A stretch of DNA of 64,000 bases, taken from NCBI GenBank assembly GCA_050305405.1, contig JBNLFG010000010.1, positions 124,001-188,000 of the forward strand. Direction: 5' to 3'. Source of the DNA: Desulfolinea sp050305405 (GTDB taxonomy: Bacteria > Chloroflexota > Anaerolineae > Anaerolineales > Villigracilaceae). Below are positions 33,604 through 40,575 of the stretch, piece by piece. The translations under genes were made by a program, and so were the position numbers. The notes beneath the pieces were generated by a model. The model saw nothing but the letters and a program-made list of their open reading frames with translations. It was not told where the DNA came from and made no database searches. Each line of letters starts with the position of its first letter. Position 1 is the first letter of the stretch.

Positions 33604-33743
33604 CCAGTTCCTGAGCGGAGCGAACGAAGAGAGCGCAGTCGAAGGACGGTGCTTGCAAAGCCGCTCTTCGACTACGCCGATGCTGGGCTTCGATACGGGC
33701 TACGCCCTACTCAGCCACCAGTATCGCCTCCACTCAGAGACTG
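33604..33743. repeat. Palindromic repeat copy R5 (orientation B, longest)
   Basis: Begins CCAGTTCCTGAGCGGAGC and ends CACTCAGAGACTG, with the same inner arms GTCGAAGGACGG / CCGCTCTTCGACTAC. The 3' half has an extra insert of about 25 bases. It lies inside the kor operon between the beta and gamma genes. Confidence 0.82.
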
Positions 33744-33773
33744 TCTTCCTTTTGAAATTTAGGAGAAATACCT

Positions 33774-34325
33774 ATGGAAAAAAGTATCATCATTTCAGGA
33801 TTTGGCGGACAAGGCACCCTTTTTGCCGGTCAGGTTTTAGCCTACGCCGCATTGGATGCAGGCAAGCATGTCACCTGGATCCCCTCCTACGGACCGGAGA
33901 TGCGTGGCGGCACGGCCCGCTGCACCGTAACGATCTCGGATGAAGAAATTGGTTCACCCCTGACGCGTAATCCCAGCGCCGTAATTGCTATGAATCTCCC
34001 CTCGTTGGACAGATATGAGCCGCTCATGCAACCCGGCGGCTTGATGCTCGCCAACGCATCGCTCATCAACCGCGAAATGGATCGCACCGACGTGCGCGGC
34101 GTCTACATCCCCGCCGCCCGCATGGCAGAAGCGATCGGCAACCCGCGTCTGACGAATATGATCATGGTCGGCGCCCTGCTGGCATCTGAAGAGATCCTGC
34201 CCCTTGACGTGGTCAAGAACTCGCTTAAAGAGCACCTCCCTGCTCGCCACCAAAAGACCCTGCCGCTCAACTTCGAAGCGATGGATCAGGGGGCGGCATT
34301 TGTGAAGGATGCGGTTGCGGCGTAA
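33774..34325 (+). CDS. korC: 2-oxoacid:ferredoxin oxidoreductase, gamma subunit
   Basis: 183 aa. The gamma subunit (POR/KOR gamma fold): 'IIISGFGGQGTLFAGQVLAYAAL' N-terminus, 'SYGPEMRGGTARCTV' and 'NPRLTNMIMVGALLA', all typical. It completes the alpha-beta-gamma-delta set. GGAG is upstream of ATG 33774. Repeat R5 separates it from korB without breaking a gene. A strong terminator follows the stop codon. Confidence 0.93.
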   Translation: MEKSIIISGFGGQGTLFAGQVLAYAALDAGKHVTWIPSYGPEMRGGTARCTVTISDEEIGSPLTRNPSAVIAMNLPSLDRYEPLMQPGGLMLANASLINREMDRTDVRGVYIPAARMAEAIGNPRLTNMIMVGALLASEEILPLDVVKNSLKEHLPARHQKTLPLNFEAMDQGAAFVKDAVAA

Positions 34326-34347
34326 TTTGAGTTTGTGAGTTAAAAGT

Positions 34348-34386
34348 AAAAGTGCAACTCATCTTGGAGGTGAGTTGCACTTTTTT
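34348..34386 (+). terminator. Terminator of the kor operon
   Basis: A perfect 14-bp stem AAAAGTGCAACTCA / TGAGTTGCACTTTT with a 9-base loop, ending in T's. Confidence 0.9.
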
Positions 34387-34418
34387 CTTTAAAAAAGCCG
34401 TTTCATTTTAGTTTTACC

Positions 34419-34860
34419 CTAACTATCTTTTTTTCGTCTTGGTACATCCACCATCTTATTTCCCTTTTGGGAATTGCAAGAACGGCATAACGTTTGTAAG
34501 TTCTCTGAATCTAACGTACCACCTTTCGATTCCGGAATAATGTGATCAACACTTAGTAAAGTTCTCGCCCCACAGTGTCGGCATGTGAAATTATCTCGTT
34601 CCCAAACAAGCCACCTTGTTTCATTTGGAATGGGTTCTTTATTGGATGTTTTAATTGGAGCAAACTCGGGCCGTTTACCAATATGCTTGATCCATCCAGG
34701 CCAATCTGACGTAGCATATTCCCCCGCTAGCCCAACATTTGTTCTTTCCCATTCTTCTAAATCTTTTTTTTTCTTCTGCGGAAAGCAAATCATATATTGC
34801 TACCATCTGGGCATAATATGCGTAAATCTGAGTTCTTTCCCAAACGATGCTTCGGCGCAT
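34419..34860 (-). pseudogene. HNH endonuclease gene with a frameshift in an A9 run
   Basis: The 5' part (from ATG 34860, with GGAG upstream) and the 3' part are in different frames. They join smoothly if one A is removed from the nine-A run at 34764-34772 on the minus strand. The 3' part holds a complete HNH motif: 'WERDNFTCRHCGARTLLSVDHIIPESKGG' order of Cys pair, DH, Asn and second Cys pair 'LCRSCN'. The intact protein would be about 146 aa and a small nuclease of the McrA type. The cause may be a real mutation, a sequencing error or, less likely, programmed +1 slippage. Confidence 0.65.
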
Positions 34861-34930
34861 AACAATCTCCACTCTTCATAACTCTGTTAAAAAAACATAC
34901 GACCATTATACATACATCCATCTGATATAC

Positions 34931-34960
34931 AAAAAAGAGCCCATCGAATGGAGGGCTCTT
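34931..34960 (-). terminator. Terminator of the DUF1059-like gene
   Basis: The minus strand has AAGAGCCC / GGGCTCTT with a 10-base loop and a T6 tail, just after the stop codon at 34974. Confidence 0.8.
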
Positions 34961-34973
34961 CTCTCTTCTTCGT

Positions 34974-35201
34974 CTACTTTTCCGGCAAGTCTTCAAATTC
35001 CTTCTGCTTGTTTGCAAACCAGGCCTGCATCTTTTCTGGCTCGCTCATTAGCGCCTGCATTTCCTGCATCGCCTTAAGGTGGGCAGGGTCTTTCTGCTCG
35101 AACATTTCCACTCCATGATTTTTGCTCATCTCTGCCATCTCTTCGAAGGTCTCTGCGTGGAATTCCAGGTCGCATGCGCCGCCAAGTTGCTTACAAGTCA
35201 T
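34974..35201 (-). CDS. Small DUF1059-like protein
   Basis: 75 aa, cytosolic and acidic. The N-terminus 'MTCKQLGGACDLEFHAETFEEMAEMSKNHG' order of residues matches the DUF1059 pattern (CxxxGGxCD, then a helix ending in His). A Met/Glu/Lys-rich helical C-terminus follows. Function is unknown. The two N-terminal Cys could bind metal or form a disulfide. The start at ATG 35201 is chosen to match the family; the ribosome site is weak. Confidence 0.7.
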   Translation of the reverse strand: MTCKQLGGACDLEFHAETFEEMAEMSKNHGVEMFEQKDPAHLKAMQEMQALMSEPEKMQAWFANKQKEFEDLPEK

Positions 35202-35260
35202 TGTTTTTATTTTTATCCTTTTCTCTAAACCGTACCGATAATCAATGTTCTTATTATACA

Positions 35261-35391
35261 GCCCCCTCTGTCCTTCGGACATCTCCCCCAAATTCCAAAA
35301 GCATGGAATTTAGGGGAGACCTGACGACAACTTTATTTTCCCCCTATTTTGCTTGCAAAATGGGGGGATGTCCCGTTAGGGACAGGGGGGC
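35261..35391. repeat. C-run palindromic intergenic repeat, copy a
   Basis: GCCCCCTCTGTCC at the left and GGGACAGGGGGGC at the right, with an inner CATCTCCCCC / GGGGGGATG pair. A related element lies at 49436-49481. It fills the spacer between two genes on the minus strand. Confidence 0.6.
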
Positions 35392-36531
35392 TCACTCAGC
35401 ATCTAAAGCGCTAATAAATTTACTGACCAGCGTCAGGATTGCCTTCTCGTGTTTCCACGATTCGTCGTTATGCTCCAGCCAAAATGGGTAGGAAGTGGTC
35501 ACGACCACCATATCGAGGTCTTCGATCAGCACGATCAACTGTCCGCCATGCCCCCAGGCAAAGTTGACATGATGATCGCCTGCGTTGGCGGACCACCATT
35601 GATAGCCATAGCCAATATCACGAAAATCGCCCACTCTTTTTACAAAAGTTTCATTCACGGAATGGGTTTGAAAGGAATTTTCCACCCAATCTGCCGGGAT
35701 AACCTGATTTCCATCGAATACACCATCGTTGAGATATAGCAGCCCGAATTTGGCGGCATCGCGTGCTGTCAGGTGGAGGTCCCCGCACCCGTTATTGTGT
35801 CCTTCGGCGTCCTGTCCCCATTCACCGGGCTCTATGTCAAGGTACGGAAACAGGTTCTCTTCCGCGTACGCTTTCATGTTCATCCCACAAGACCTATCCA
35901 CGATGATACCCAGCCAGTTTGATGACAGATTGCTGTAGTGAAACTGAGTCCCGGGGTCACTAACCAACGGAAAATCTTCAATAAGATGTGGATAGTAGCC
36001 CGATAAAAGTCCATCCCAGAGTTCTTGGGCATCCTCTTCATTCGGGTATCCGCCGCGCATCTCTAATAAATTTTGTATCGTTATCTCTTCTTTTCTGGGA
36101 TCGGTGATCTCGTCAGCGACTTCTGGATAGAACTCGAGCAGCTTCTGGTCAACGCTTGAGATGCAGCCCTGTTCGAGAGCGATCCCGACCAGTGCTGATG
36201 TAAAGCTCTTGGTCACTGATTGAAGCCGATTCTTTTTATAGATCGACCCGTCGTTGAAATAATCTTCAGCGACCAAGTAGCCGTTCTTGATAACGAGCAA
36301 GCTGTACAGGGTTTCCAGTTCACCTGCATTGAGATACAGCTCTGCTACAGCCAAAGAATCCAGTTCTTGCTCCTCCGGCGTGGATACAGACCAGCCATCC
36401 CGGACGAGCGGGGTGTAATCAACAGATTCGAGAGCTTCTTGCGAAGGACCACATGCCGCTACGATTGACAAGACCAGCATTGAAATAATGACCTTGTGTA
36501 AATAGATGTGAATTTGCTTTGCTGTTTTCAT
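35392..36531 (-). CDS. Serine hydrolase, beta-lactamase / PBP4* family, lipoprotein
   Basis: 379 aa. The lipobox (VAAC, Cys about 27) indicates a membrane-anchored lipoprotein. A class-C beta-lactamase-like domain has the nucleophile motif SVTK (about residues 105-108), YSN (Tyr-x-Asn) and HGG near the C-terminus in place of KTG. This matches family XII serine hydrolases, which include esterases and D-amino-acid peptidases as well as beta-lactamases. No specific drug target is implied. It lies downstream of the DUF1579-like gene on the same strand. Confidence 0.88.
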   Translation of the reverse strand: MKTAKQIHIYLHKVIISMLVLSIVAACGPSQEALESVDYTPLVRDGWSVSTPEEQELDSLAVAELYLNAGELETLYSLLVIKNGYLVAEDYFNDGSIYKKNRLQSVTKSFTSALVGIALEQGCISSVDQKLLEFYPEVADEITDPRKEEITIQNLLEMRGGYPNEEDAQELWDGLLSGYYPHLIEDFPLVSDPGTQFHYSNLSSNWLGIIVDRSCGMNMKAYAEENLFPYLDIEPGEWGQDAEGHNNGCGDLHLTARDAAKFGLLYLNDGVFDGNQVIPADWVENSFQTHSVNETFVKRVGDFRDIGYGYQWWSANAGDHHVNFAWGHGGQLIVLIEDLDMVVVTTSYPFWLEHNDESWKHEKAILTLVSKFISALDAE

Positions 36532-36713
36532 ACGGCGTCCTCCATGGAGATGCTCATCTCATTCTTCATCAAAAAAAAAACACCATGGGGCTGTGCTCAA
36601 CCAACTCGTCGATCGAGTCGACTTGATCGCGGTACCGCTGCGTCGCGAGTGTGTTCCGTTTTTAAAGCTTGCTGGATTTCTTTGTTCATTCGCGTATCAG
36701 CGGCTCGGGGTGG
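36532..36713 (-). other. Spacer with possible degraded coding remnant
   Basis: No intact gene. From 36689 a minus-strand frame opens with MNKEIQQALKTE and closes after 30 codons. In a second frame 'DELVEHSPMVFF' reads like the start of a thiol-redox protein and ends at a T10 run. Either is at most a remnant. Confidence 0.2.
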
Positions 36714-37160
36714 CTACTTGCGCTGGTAGTGGATTTGCCAGAGCAATGTCCAGGTTGTCCCGTTGTCTTCGGAGCGTTCCCAATTCCAATCAAGGGCGTT
36801 TTCGGCGATATTGTAGAAGACCATGCGCTGTTTGATGGGGTTGCCATCCAGTACTGTATCGCGAATAAGGATCATCCTGTCGCCTTCCATCCCGCCGACG
36901 AGATCGAGGTAACTGCCTGAATTGTCGACCCAGGTTTGTTTCCAGCGTCCTGCTCTGGCATCGAAGGTGGAGAGGCTGATGCCTTTCAGGGGCATGGATG
37001 GGCTGCCGTCGAAGGATTCGTGGATGACGCAGCCTTCGAGAATTTTGGCGATATGGTTTGTGCCTTTGCCGCCCTCTGCCCAGGTGAGATCCCATTCGCC
37101 CAACCAAAAATCAAATTGACTTGCTTCCTCACGTTCACAAGGGGAATTTTGTTCTGCCAT
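36714..37160 (-). CDS. DUF1579-like protein (lipocalin-like fold)
   Basis: 148 aa, cytosolic. The motif 'FDFWLGEWDLTW' near the N-terminus and alternating beta-strands such as 'GRWKQTWVDNSGSYLDLVGG' are typical of the DUF1579 / SRPBCC-adjacent barrel group, often found near stress or F420-linked genes. No catalytic residues can be assigned. Start: ATG 37160 with GGAGTAAC upstream. It is divergent from the DDN-family gene at 37242, so the two may share a control region. Confidence 0.75.
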   Translation of the reverse strand: MAEQNSPCEREEASQFDFWLGEWDLTWAEGGKGTNHIAKILEGCVIHESFDGSPSMPLKGISLSTFDARAGRWKQTWVDNSGSYLDLVGGMEGDRMILIRDTVLDGNPIKQRMVFYNIAENALDWNWERSEDNGTTWTLLWQIHYQRK

Positions 37161-37241
37161 TGGTTACTCCTTCCAATAAAAGTTGGCTGAGGATATTGTA
37201 ATTTATAATCAGGGCAATAGAATTTGCGAAAGGAGTAAAGT

Positions 37242-37676
37242 ATGGACAAATATATTCCCAGCAGCAGTAAGTGGGTTGCCGATCATGTTGAACGCTACGA
37301 AAGCAGCGGCGGGACCGAAGGCACAACCCTGCGCGAAACCGGATTGCCCGTCATCATCGTTACCAATCGTGGACATAAGACGGGGGCAATTCGTAAAACC
37401 CCGCTAATGCGTGTGGTGGATGGCGAGAACTATATTCTGATCGCATCGCAGGGCGGCGCGCCGACGCACCCAAAGTGGTACTACAACCTGAAAGCGGACC
37501 CGAATGTAGAGATCCGCGACGCGACCGAAGTGCATGAAATGCTCGTCCGCGAAGTGGATGACGCCGACGAGCGCCAGCGCCTGTGGACAATAGCTGTCGC
37601 AGCCTTTCCGCCTTATCAGGAGTATCAAGAGAAGACTGAGCGAGTTATCCCGATCTTTGTTGCAGAACCAAGATGA
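37242..37676 (+). CDS. DDN/F420-type nitroreductase family protein
   Basis: 144 aa. Deazaflavin-dependent nitroreductase (DDN) family: 'LPVIIVTNRGHKTGAIRKTPLMRV' followed by 'YILIASQGGAPTHPKWYYNLKADPNVEI', the split beta-barrel that binds F420 in this family, and a C-terminal 'FPPYQEYQEKTERVIPIFV'. It would reduce a quinone or nitro compound with F420H2. Whether the organism makes F420 is not shown here. AAAGGAG precedes the ATG. Two decayed copies of its 3' end lie at 38353-38468 and 39404-39513. Confidence 0.9.
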   Translation: MDKYIPSSSKWVADHVERYESSGGTEGTTLRETGLPVIIVTNRGHKTGAIRKTPLMRVVDGENYILIASQGGAPTHPKWYYNLKADPNVEIRDATEVHEMLVREVDDADERQRLWTIAVAAFPPYQEYQEKTERVIPIFVAEPR

Positions 37677-37682
37677 ATCAAA

Positions 37683-37712
37683 AAGAGCTGAGCAAATCCG
37701 CTCAGCTCTTCT
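37683..37712. terminator. Terminator after the DDN-family gene
   Basis: An 11-bp stem AAGAGCTGAGC / GCTCAGCTCTT with a 6-base loop. T-run support is weak on the plus strand, and an A-run on the left would serve the minus strand (NUDIX gene). Confidence 0.65.
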
Positions 37713-37742
37713 AGTATCTGCCAGCGCTTTATGACGATTTGC

Positions 37743-38246
37743 TTATTTTTCGCTCAACTCCAATCTCTGTTTTACGAGATCCGGCCTAAAGGTGCTGACT
37801 GCCAATAATATCTTCTCACGCATGAGCGGATACCAAATATCTTCATCCTGGCTGACCCATTTCGTTTCAATATTCTCATCACAGGGTTTGATATTTGCCT
37901 CGTCAACGATAAATAGATACCAAAGCGTTAATTCTTTATAGCCATCAAAATAATTGACGCTGATGCGCGCGCGCCAATCTTCATCGCTATTGATCAATTC
38001 GATATTTTCTTCGTCAAGCTCGCGGATGAGTGCATCTTCGGGGCTTTCGCCATCATCCACGCCGCCGCCGGGCAAGGCGTAGCTGCCATTTTTTCGATGC
38101 AAGGTCGCCAGAATTGCGCCATCCTTGCGTCGCATCACGATAGCGCGTGCGCTGACGCGTGTGAAGGGCAGGATTATGCTCTTTGCCTCCCCTTTGATCT
38201 CTTTGCCTTCATTGGTAAAAAAGGTTTCTGTAAAACTTGCCTTCAT
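37743..38246 (-). CDS. NUDIX hydrolase
   Basis: 167 aa. The NUDIX box reads G-G-V-D-D-G-E-S-P-E-D-A-L-I-R-E-L-D-E-E-N, matching Gx5Ex7REUxEExG except that the last Gly is Asn. The catalytic REL-x-EE core is intact, so it should cleave a nucleoside diphosphate linked to another moiety with Mg2+. The specific substrate is unknown. Start: ATG 38246 with GGAGGAAA upstream. It is convergent with the DDN-family gene. Confidence 0.9.
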   Translation of the reverse strand: MKASFTETFFTNEGKEIKGEAKSIILPFTRVSARAIVMRRKDGAILATLHRKNGSYALPGGGVDDGESPEDALIRELDEENIELINSDEDWRARISVNYFDGYKELTLWYLFIVDEANIKPCDENIETKWVSQDEDIWYPLMREKILLAVSTFRPDLVKQRLELSEK

Positions 38247-38352
38247 TATATTTCCTCCGTGGCGTACTTTCTCGCATCCATTATATACGATTTGACAAAC
38301 GAGCCTGTTCTTGCTGATATGCCAGCCTCAAGAACCCGCTCAATTCTGAAGC

Positions 38353-38468
38353 GAAGTAAATGATGTAGATGAACGCCAGCGCTGTGGGCGATTGCTGTTG
38401 AATCCTTCCCGCCTTATCAGGAAAGGATGGAACATATCATGCCGCTCCTCGTTACGGAGCCGAGATGA
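38353..38468 (+). pseudogene. Decayed 3' fragment of a DDN-family gene (copy 1)
   Basis: The stretch is clearly related to bases 37556-37676 of the DDN-family gene. After one missing base near 38383 it reads W-A-I-A-V-E-S-F-P-P-Y-Q-E and ends in L-V-T-E-P-R-stop, matching the intact gene's WTIAVAAFPPYQE...FVAEPR. No 5' part or start codon is present. It abuts the HxlR gene (stop at 38495). Confidence 0.8.
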
Positions 38469-38494
38469 GTTTTTCTTTGAGCTGCACTGGGATT

Positions 38495-38809
38495 TCAGAC
38501 GTGCATATTGGTGTTGCCCCATGCTTCCATCGCCTTTAGGATGGGGCCCAGCGATCTGCCTTTTGGGGTCAAGGAATATTCCACTTTGGGCGGCACAACG
38601 GGATAGACTTCGCGGTGAACCATCCCGTCTGCTTCCAACTCGCGGAGTTGTTGGGTGAGCATCTTTTGCGTGATTTTGGGAATAAACCGTTTTAGCTCGC
38701 TGAAACGGTGCGTATCCTGAAAAAGTATCCACAAAATAATTGGTTTCCATTTTCCGCCAACGACAGAGACTGTTGCGGTGACGGGACAAAAATAGGCGTC
38801 TTGATTCAT
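38495..38809 (-). CDS. HxlR-family transcriptional regulator
   Basis: 104 aa winged-helix MarR/HxlR protein: 'CPVTATVSVVGGKWKPIILWIL' at the N-terminus, the recognition-helix region 'RFSELKRFIPKITQKMLTQQLRELEADG' and the wing 'VPPKVEYSLTPKG'. The Cys in the N-terminal CPV motif is the redox-sensing residue in some relatives (HypR, YodB). It is divergent from the SnoaL-like gene with about 110 bases between the start codons; a palindrome there is the likely operator. It may sense thiol-reactive compounds. Confidence 0.92.
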   Translation of the reverse strand: MNQDAYFCPVTATVSVVGGKWKPIILWILFQDTHRFSELKRFIPKITQKMLTQQLRELEADGMVHREVYPVVPPKVEYSLTPKGRSLGPILKAMEAWGNTNMHV

Positions 38810-38827
38810 CTCTAGGTATCCTTTTGG

Positions 38828-38853
38828 GTACTATAGCACTTAAAAGTGTGTAC
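38828..38853. promoter_or_regulatory. Candidate HxlR operator
   Basis: GTAC at 38828-38831 and 38850-38853 flank a perfect CACTT-AA-AAGTG palindrome (38837-38848). It lies between the divergent HxlR and SnoaL-like genes, just upstream of the SnoaL -35. Confidence 0.5.
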
Positions 38854-38883
38854 TTGTGATTTTAGGCTGTTTGATTATATAAT
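38854..38883 (+). promoter_or_regulatory. Promoter of the SnoaL-like gene
   Basis: -35 TTGTGA (38854-38859), an 18-bp spacer and a perfect -10 TATAAT (38878-38883). Confidence 0.7.
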
Positions 38884-38923
38884 GCGCCGAACGAAAAAAC
38901 AAGTGATAACCCAAGGAGAAAAT

Positions 38924-39397
38924 ATGTCCACCCTAGAAGAAAACAAAGAAGTTGCCTTAAACGTCTCGCGTGCGATCTTGAATGATGAATGGGATAAACT
39001 CGATTCCCTTTTAGCAGATGATTTCACCTATACTGGCGACGGTATGCACTTCACCAAAGATGAATATATCGGTTTTATGCAGAATATGAAGGAAGCCTTT
39101 TCTGGCTTGAAGATGGAGTTCCCGCATGTGCTCGCTGAAGGGAATCAGGTTTCTGTCCGCTTTATTTCTACTGCAGTCAATACAGGTAGTTTTATGGGTG
39201 CGCCAGCGAACAAGAAGAATTTGGAAATTCACGGCATCTTTATCCGTAAGGTTGAAAATGGCAAGGTTGTACAGGAATGGCAAAGCACAGACCTCTTGGG
39301 TGTAATGAGCCAGATCGGCTTTGGCGCTTTATTTGGTTATGCTGTTTTTGTTGTCCTTTTCAAAGTGAAACAGAAAGCACCTGTGCGTAAGTTTTGA
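38924..39397 (+). CDS. SnoaL-like (NTF2-fold) protein
   Basis: 157 aa. NTF2-like fold of the SnoaL/ester-cyclase group: an N-terminal helix 'NKEVALNVSRAILNDEWDKLDSLLADDFTY', then curved strands ending 'EIHGIFIRKVENGKVVQEWQSTDLLGVMSQIG'. A C-terminal hydrophobic segment (about 130-147) could anchor it in the membrane. Such proteins act on polyketide-like small molecules or have no enzymatic role. ATG 38924 follows AAGGAG. It is likely controlled by the divergent HxlR regulator. Confidence 0.85.
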   Translation: MSTLEENKEVALNVSRAILNDEWDKLDSLLADDFTYTGDGMHFTKDEYIGFMQNMKEAFSGLKMEFPHVLAEGNQVSVRFISTAVNTGSFMGAPANKKNLEIHGIFIRKVENGKVVQEWQSTDLLGVMSQIGFGALFGYAVFVVLFKVKQKAPVRKF

Positions 39398-39403
39398 TTT
39401 TTT

Positions 39404-39513
39404 TGATGAACGCCAGTGCCTGTGGGCGTGCTGTCGAAGCCTCCCCTCCTTATCAGGAGGTTCAGGCGAAGACCGAACGGGTCTTCCCGGTTTTTGTTGC
39501 AAAGCCAAGATAG
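39404..39513 (+). pseudogene. Decayed 3' fragment of a DDN-family gene (copy 2)
   Basis: It begins 6 bases after the SnoaL-like stop codon with D-E-R-Q and, after a one-base shift, reads A-V-E-A-S-P-P-Y-Q-E-V-Q-A-K-T-E-R and F-V-A-K-P-R-stop, closely matching the 3' end of the intact gene at 37242-37676. No 5' part is present. Confidence 0.82.
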
Positions 39514-39523
39514 TTCTTAAACG

Positions 39524-39556
39524 AGAGACCGAGTATCTCCAAGATACTCGGTCTCT
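39524..39556. terminator. Strong hairpin after the DDN remnant
   Basis: A perfect 15-bp stem AGAGACCGAGTATCT / AGATACTCGGTCTCT with a 3-base loop. No T-run follows, so it may act as a barrier hairpin rather than a canonical terminator. Confidence 0.55.
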
Positions 39557-39642
39557 GCTATTTACGCGCCCGTCTGATCCCAGAGCCTGCGCCTGATACC
39601 AAGATTGTGTTTCTCATTATTTTACATCGTCGCTTTTTTTTA

Positions 39643-40509
39643 CTATTGGAAATGTTTTCTGAAAGTTTTTTCGTATGCTTCTTGATAACTATTGCTGACT
39701 TTTGTTGATATGACATTTACTCCAAATGATTCTAGTAGTCCTAGCTTAGCACGATCCTTATTGCTTAATTCCTTTGCATGGAATTGATGAAAAAAGGTTT
39801 TCCCTATCTGTCTTTTGTGCCCAAGTCTTAAGCGCTCTTTATATGATAAGAGCCACCAAATATCGATTTCAGTATAGTCCAATGAGAATCCTAAAATATG
39901 GATTTCATCTCTAAGAAAAATATCAACCCAAGAGTATGTGCTCTCGTTTCTATCAAAATCAAATATACCCAACATAAAGGGAGATGTTTTTTTTCTGCTT
40001 GTCAAATAACTTCGTATTCTTTGAAGTGAGCCTGAGTAGTGTTCATGACCTAGCATTAATGTGTTTGGGATTGAAGATTCACCATGAATATGCCAAACAT
40101 TTTTAGAGCTTTGTGTTCTGCGTCTATATAAACTGTATTTTGTTTCAGAAGTGGTACTTGATTTATTTTCATTAGAAATTATTGAATTCTCAAAATTATA
40201 GTCATAATTTGTCGTGATAATATGTTTCACGCTAGAATTCATAGTTTTTGTATGAAAGTTATTATGGGGGATGTTATTTATTAATTTTGCAGCTCGTTTC
40301 TTTAATTCAATTTCACTTGTACCGTCTGTATTAGCAGACCTAAGAAATATTTCCTCAAAGACTAATGTAAAAGGCTTATCGTCGATGTGCTCAAAAAGCA
40401 AGTCAGCCTTGTTTACATACTTTGCTAAATCTCTTAGGATATTTTCCCAAGAAGTGTTGTTGTCAGATAATCGATTTATTCCGTTTCCTATAAATAAAGT
40501 TTTTTCCAT
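39643..40509 (-). CDS. SIR2-like domain protein, AT-rich
   Basis: 288 aa. SIR2-like fold: 'LFIGNGINRL' (NAD-loop-like GxGxN) at the N-terminus, 'ITTNYDYNFE' (Asn/Asp of the TTNYD block) and 'VWHIHGES' with the catalytic-type His. Relatives of this kind are NAD-degrading effectors in anti-phage defence, usually paired with another domain or gene. Here no partner was recognised and the neighbours are unrelated. Base composition is clearly more AT-rich than flanking genes, suggesting transfer. GGAGGAAGAA precedes ATG 40509. Confidence 0.72.
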   Translation of the reverse strand: MEKTLFIGNGINRLSDNNTSWENILRDLAKYVNKADLLFEHIDDKPFTLVFEEIFLRSANTDGTSEIELKKRAAKLINNIPHNNFHTKTMNSSVKHIITTNYDYNFENSIISNENKSSTTSETKYSLYRRRTQSSKNVWHIHGESSIPNTLMLGHEHYSGSLQRIRSYLTSRKKTSPFMLGIFDFDRNESTYSWVDIFLRDEIHILGFSLDYTEIDIWWLLSYKERLRLGHKRQIGKTFFHQFHAKELSNKDRAKLGLLESFGVNVISTKVSNSYQEAYEKTFRKHFQ

Positions 40510-40575
40510 TTCTTCCTCCCAGCTTGTTTGATATTGAATTGTGAACACTTTTTTATTCTAGCATTAATATTTTGA

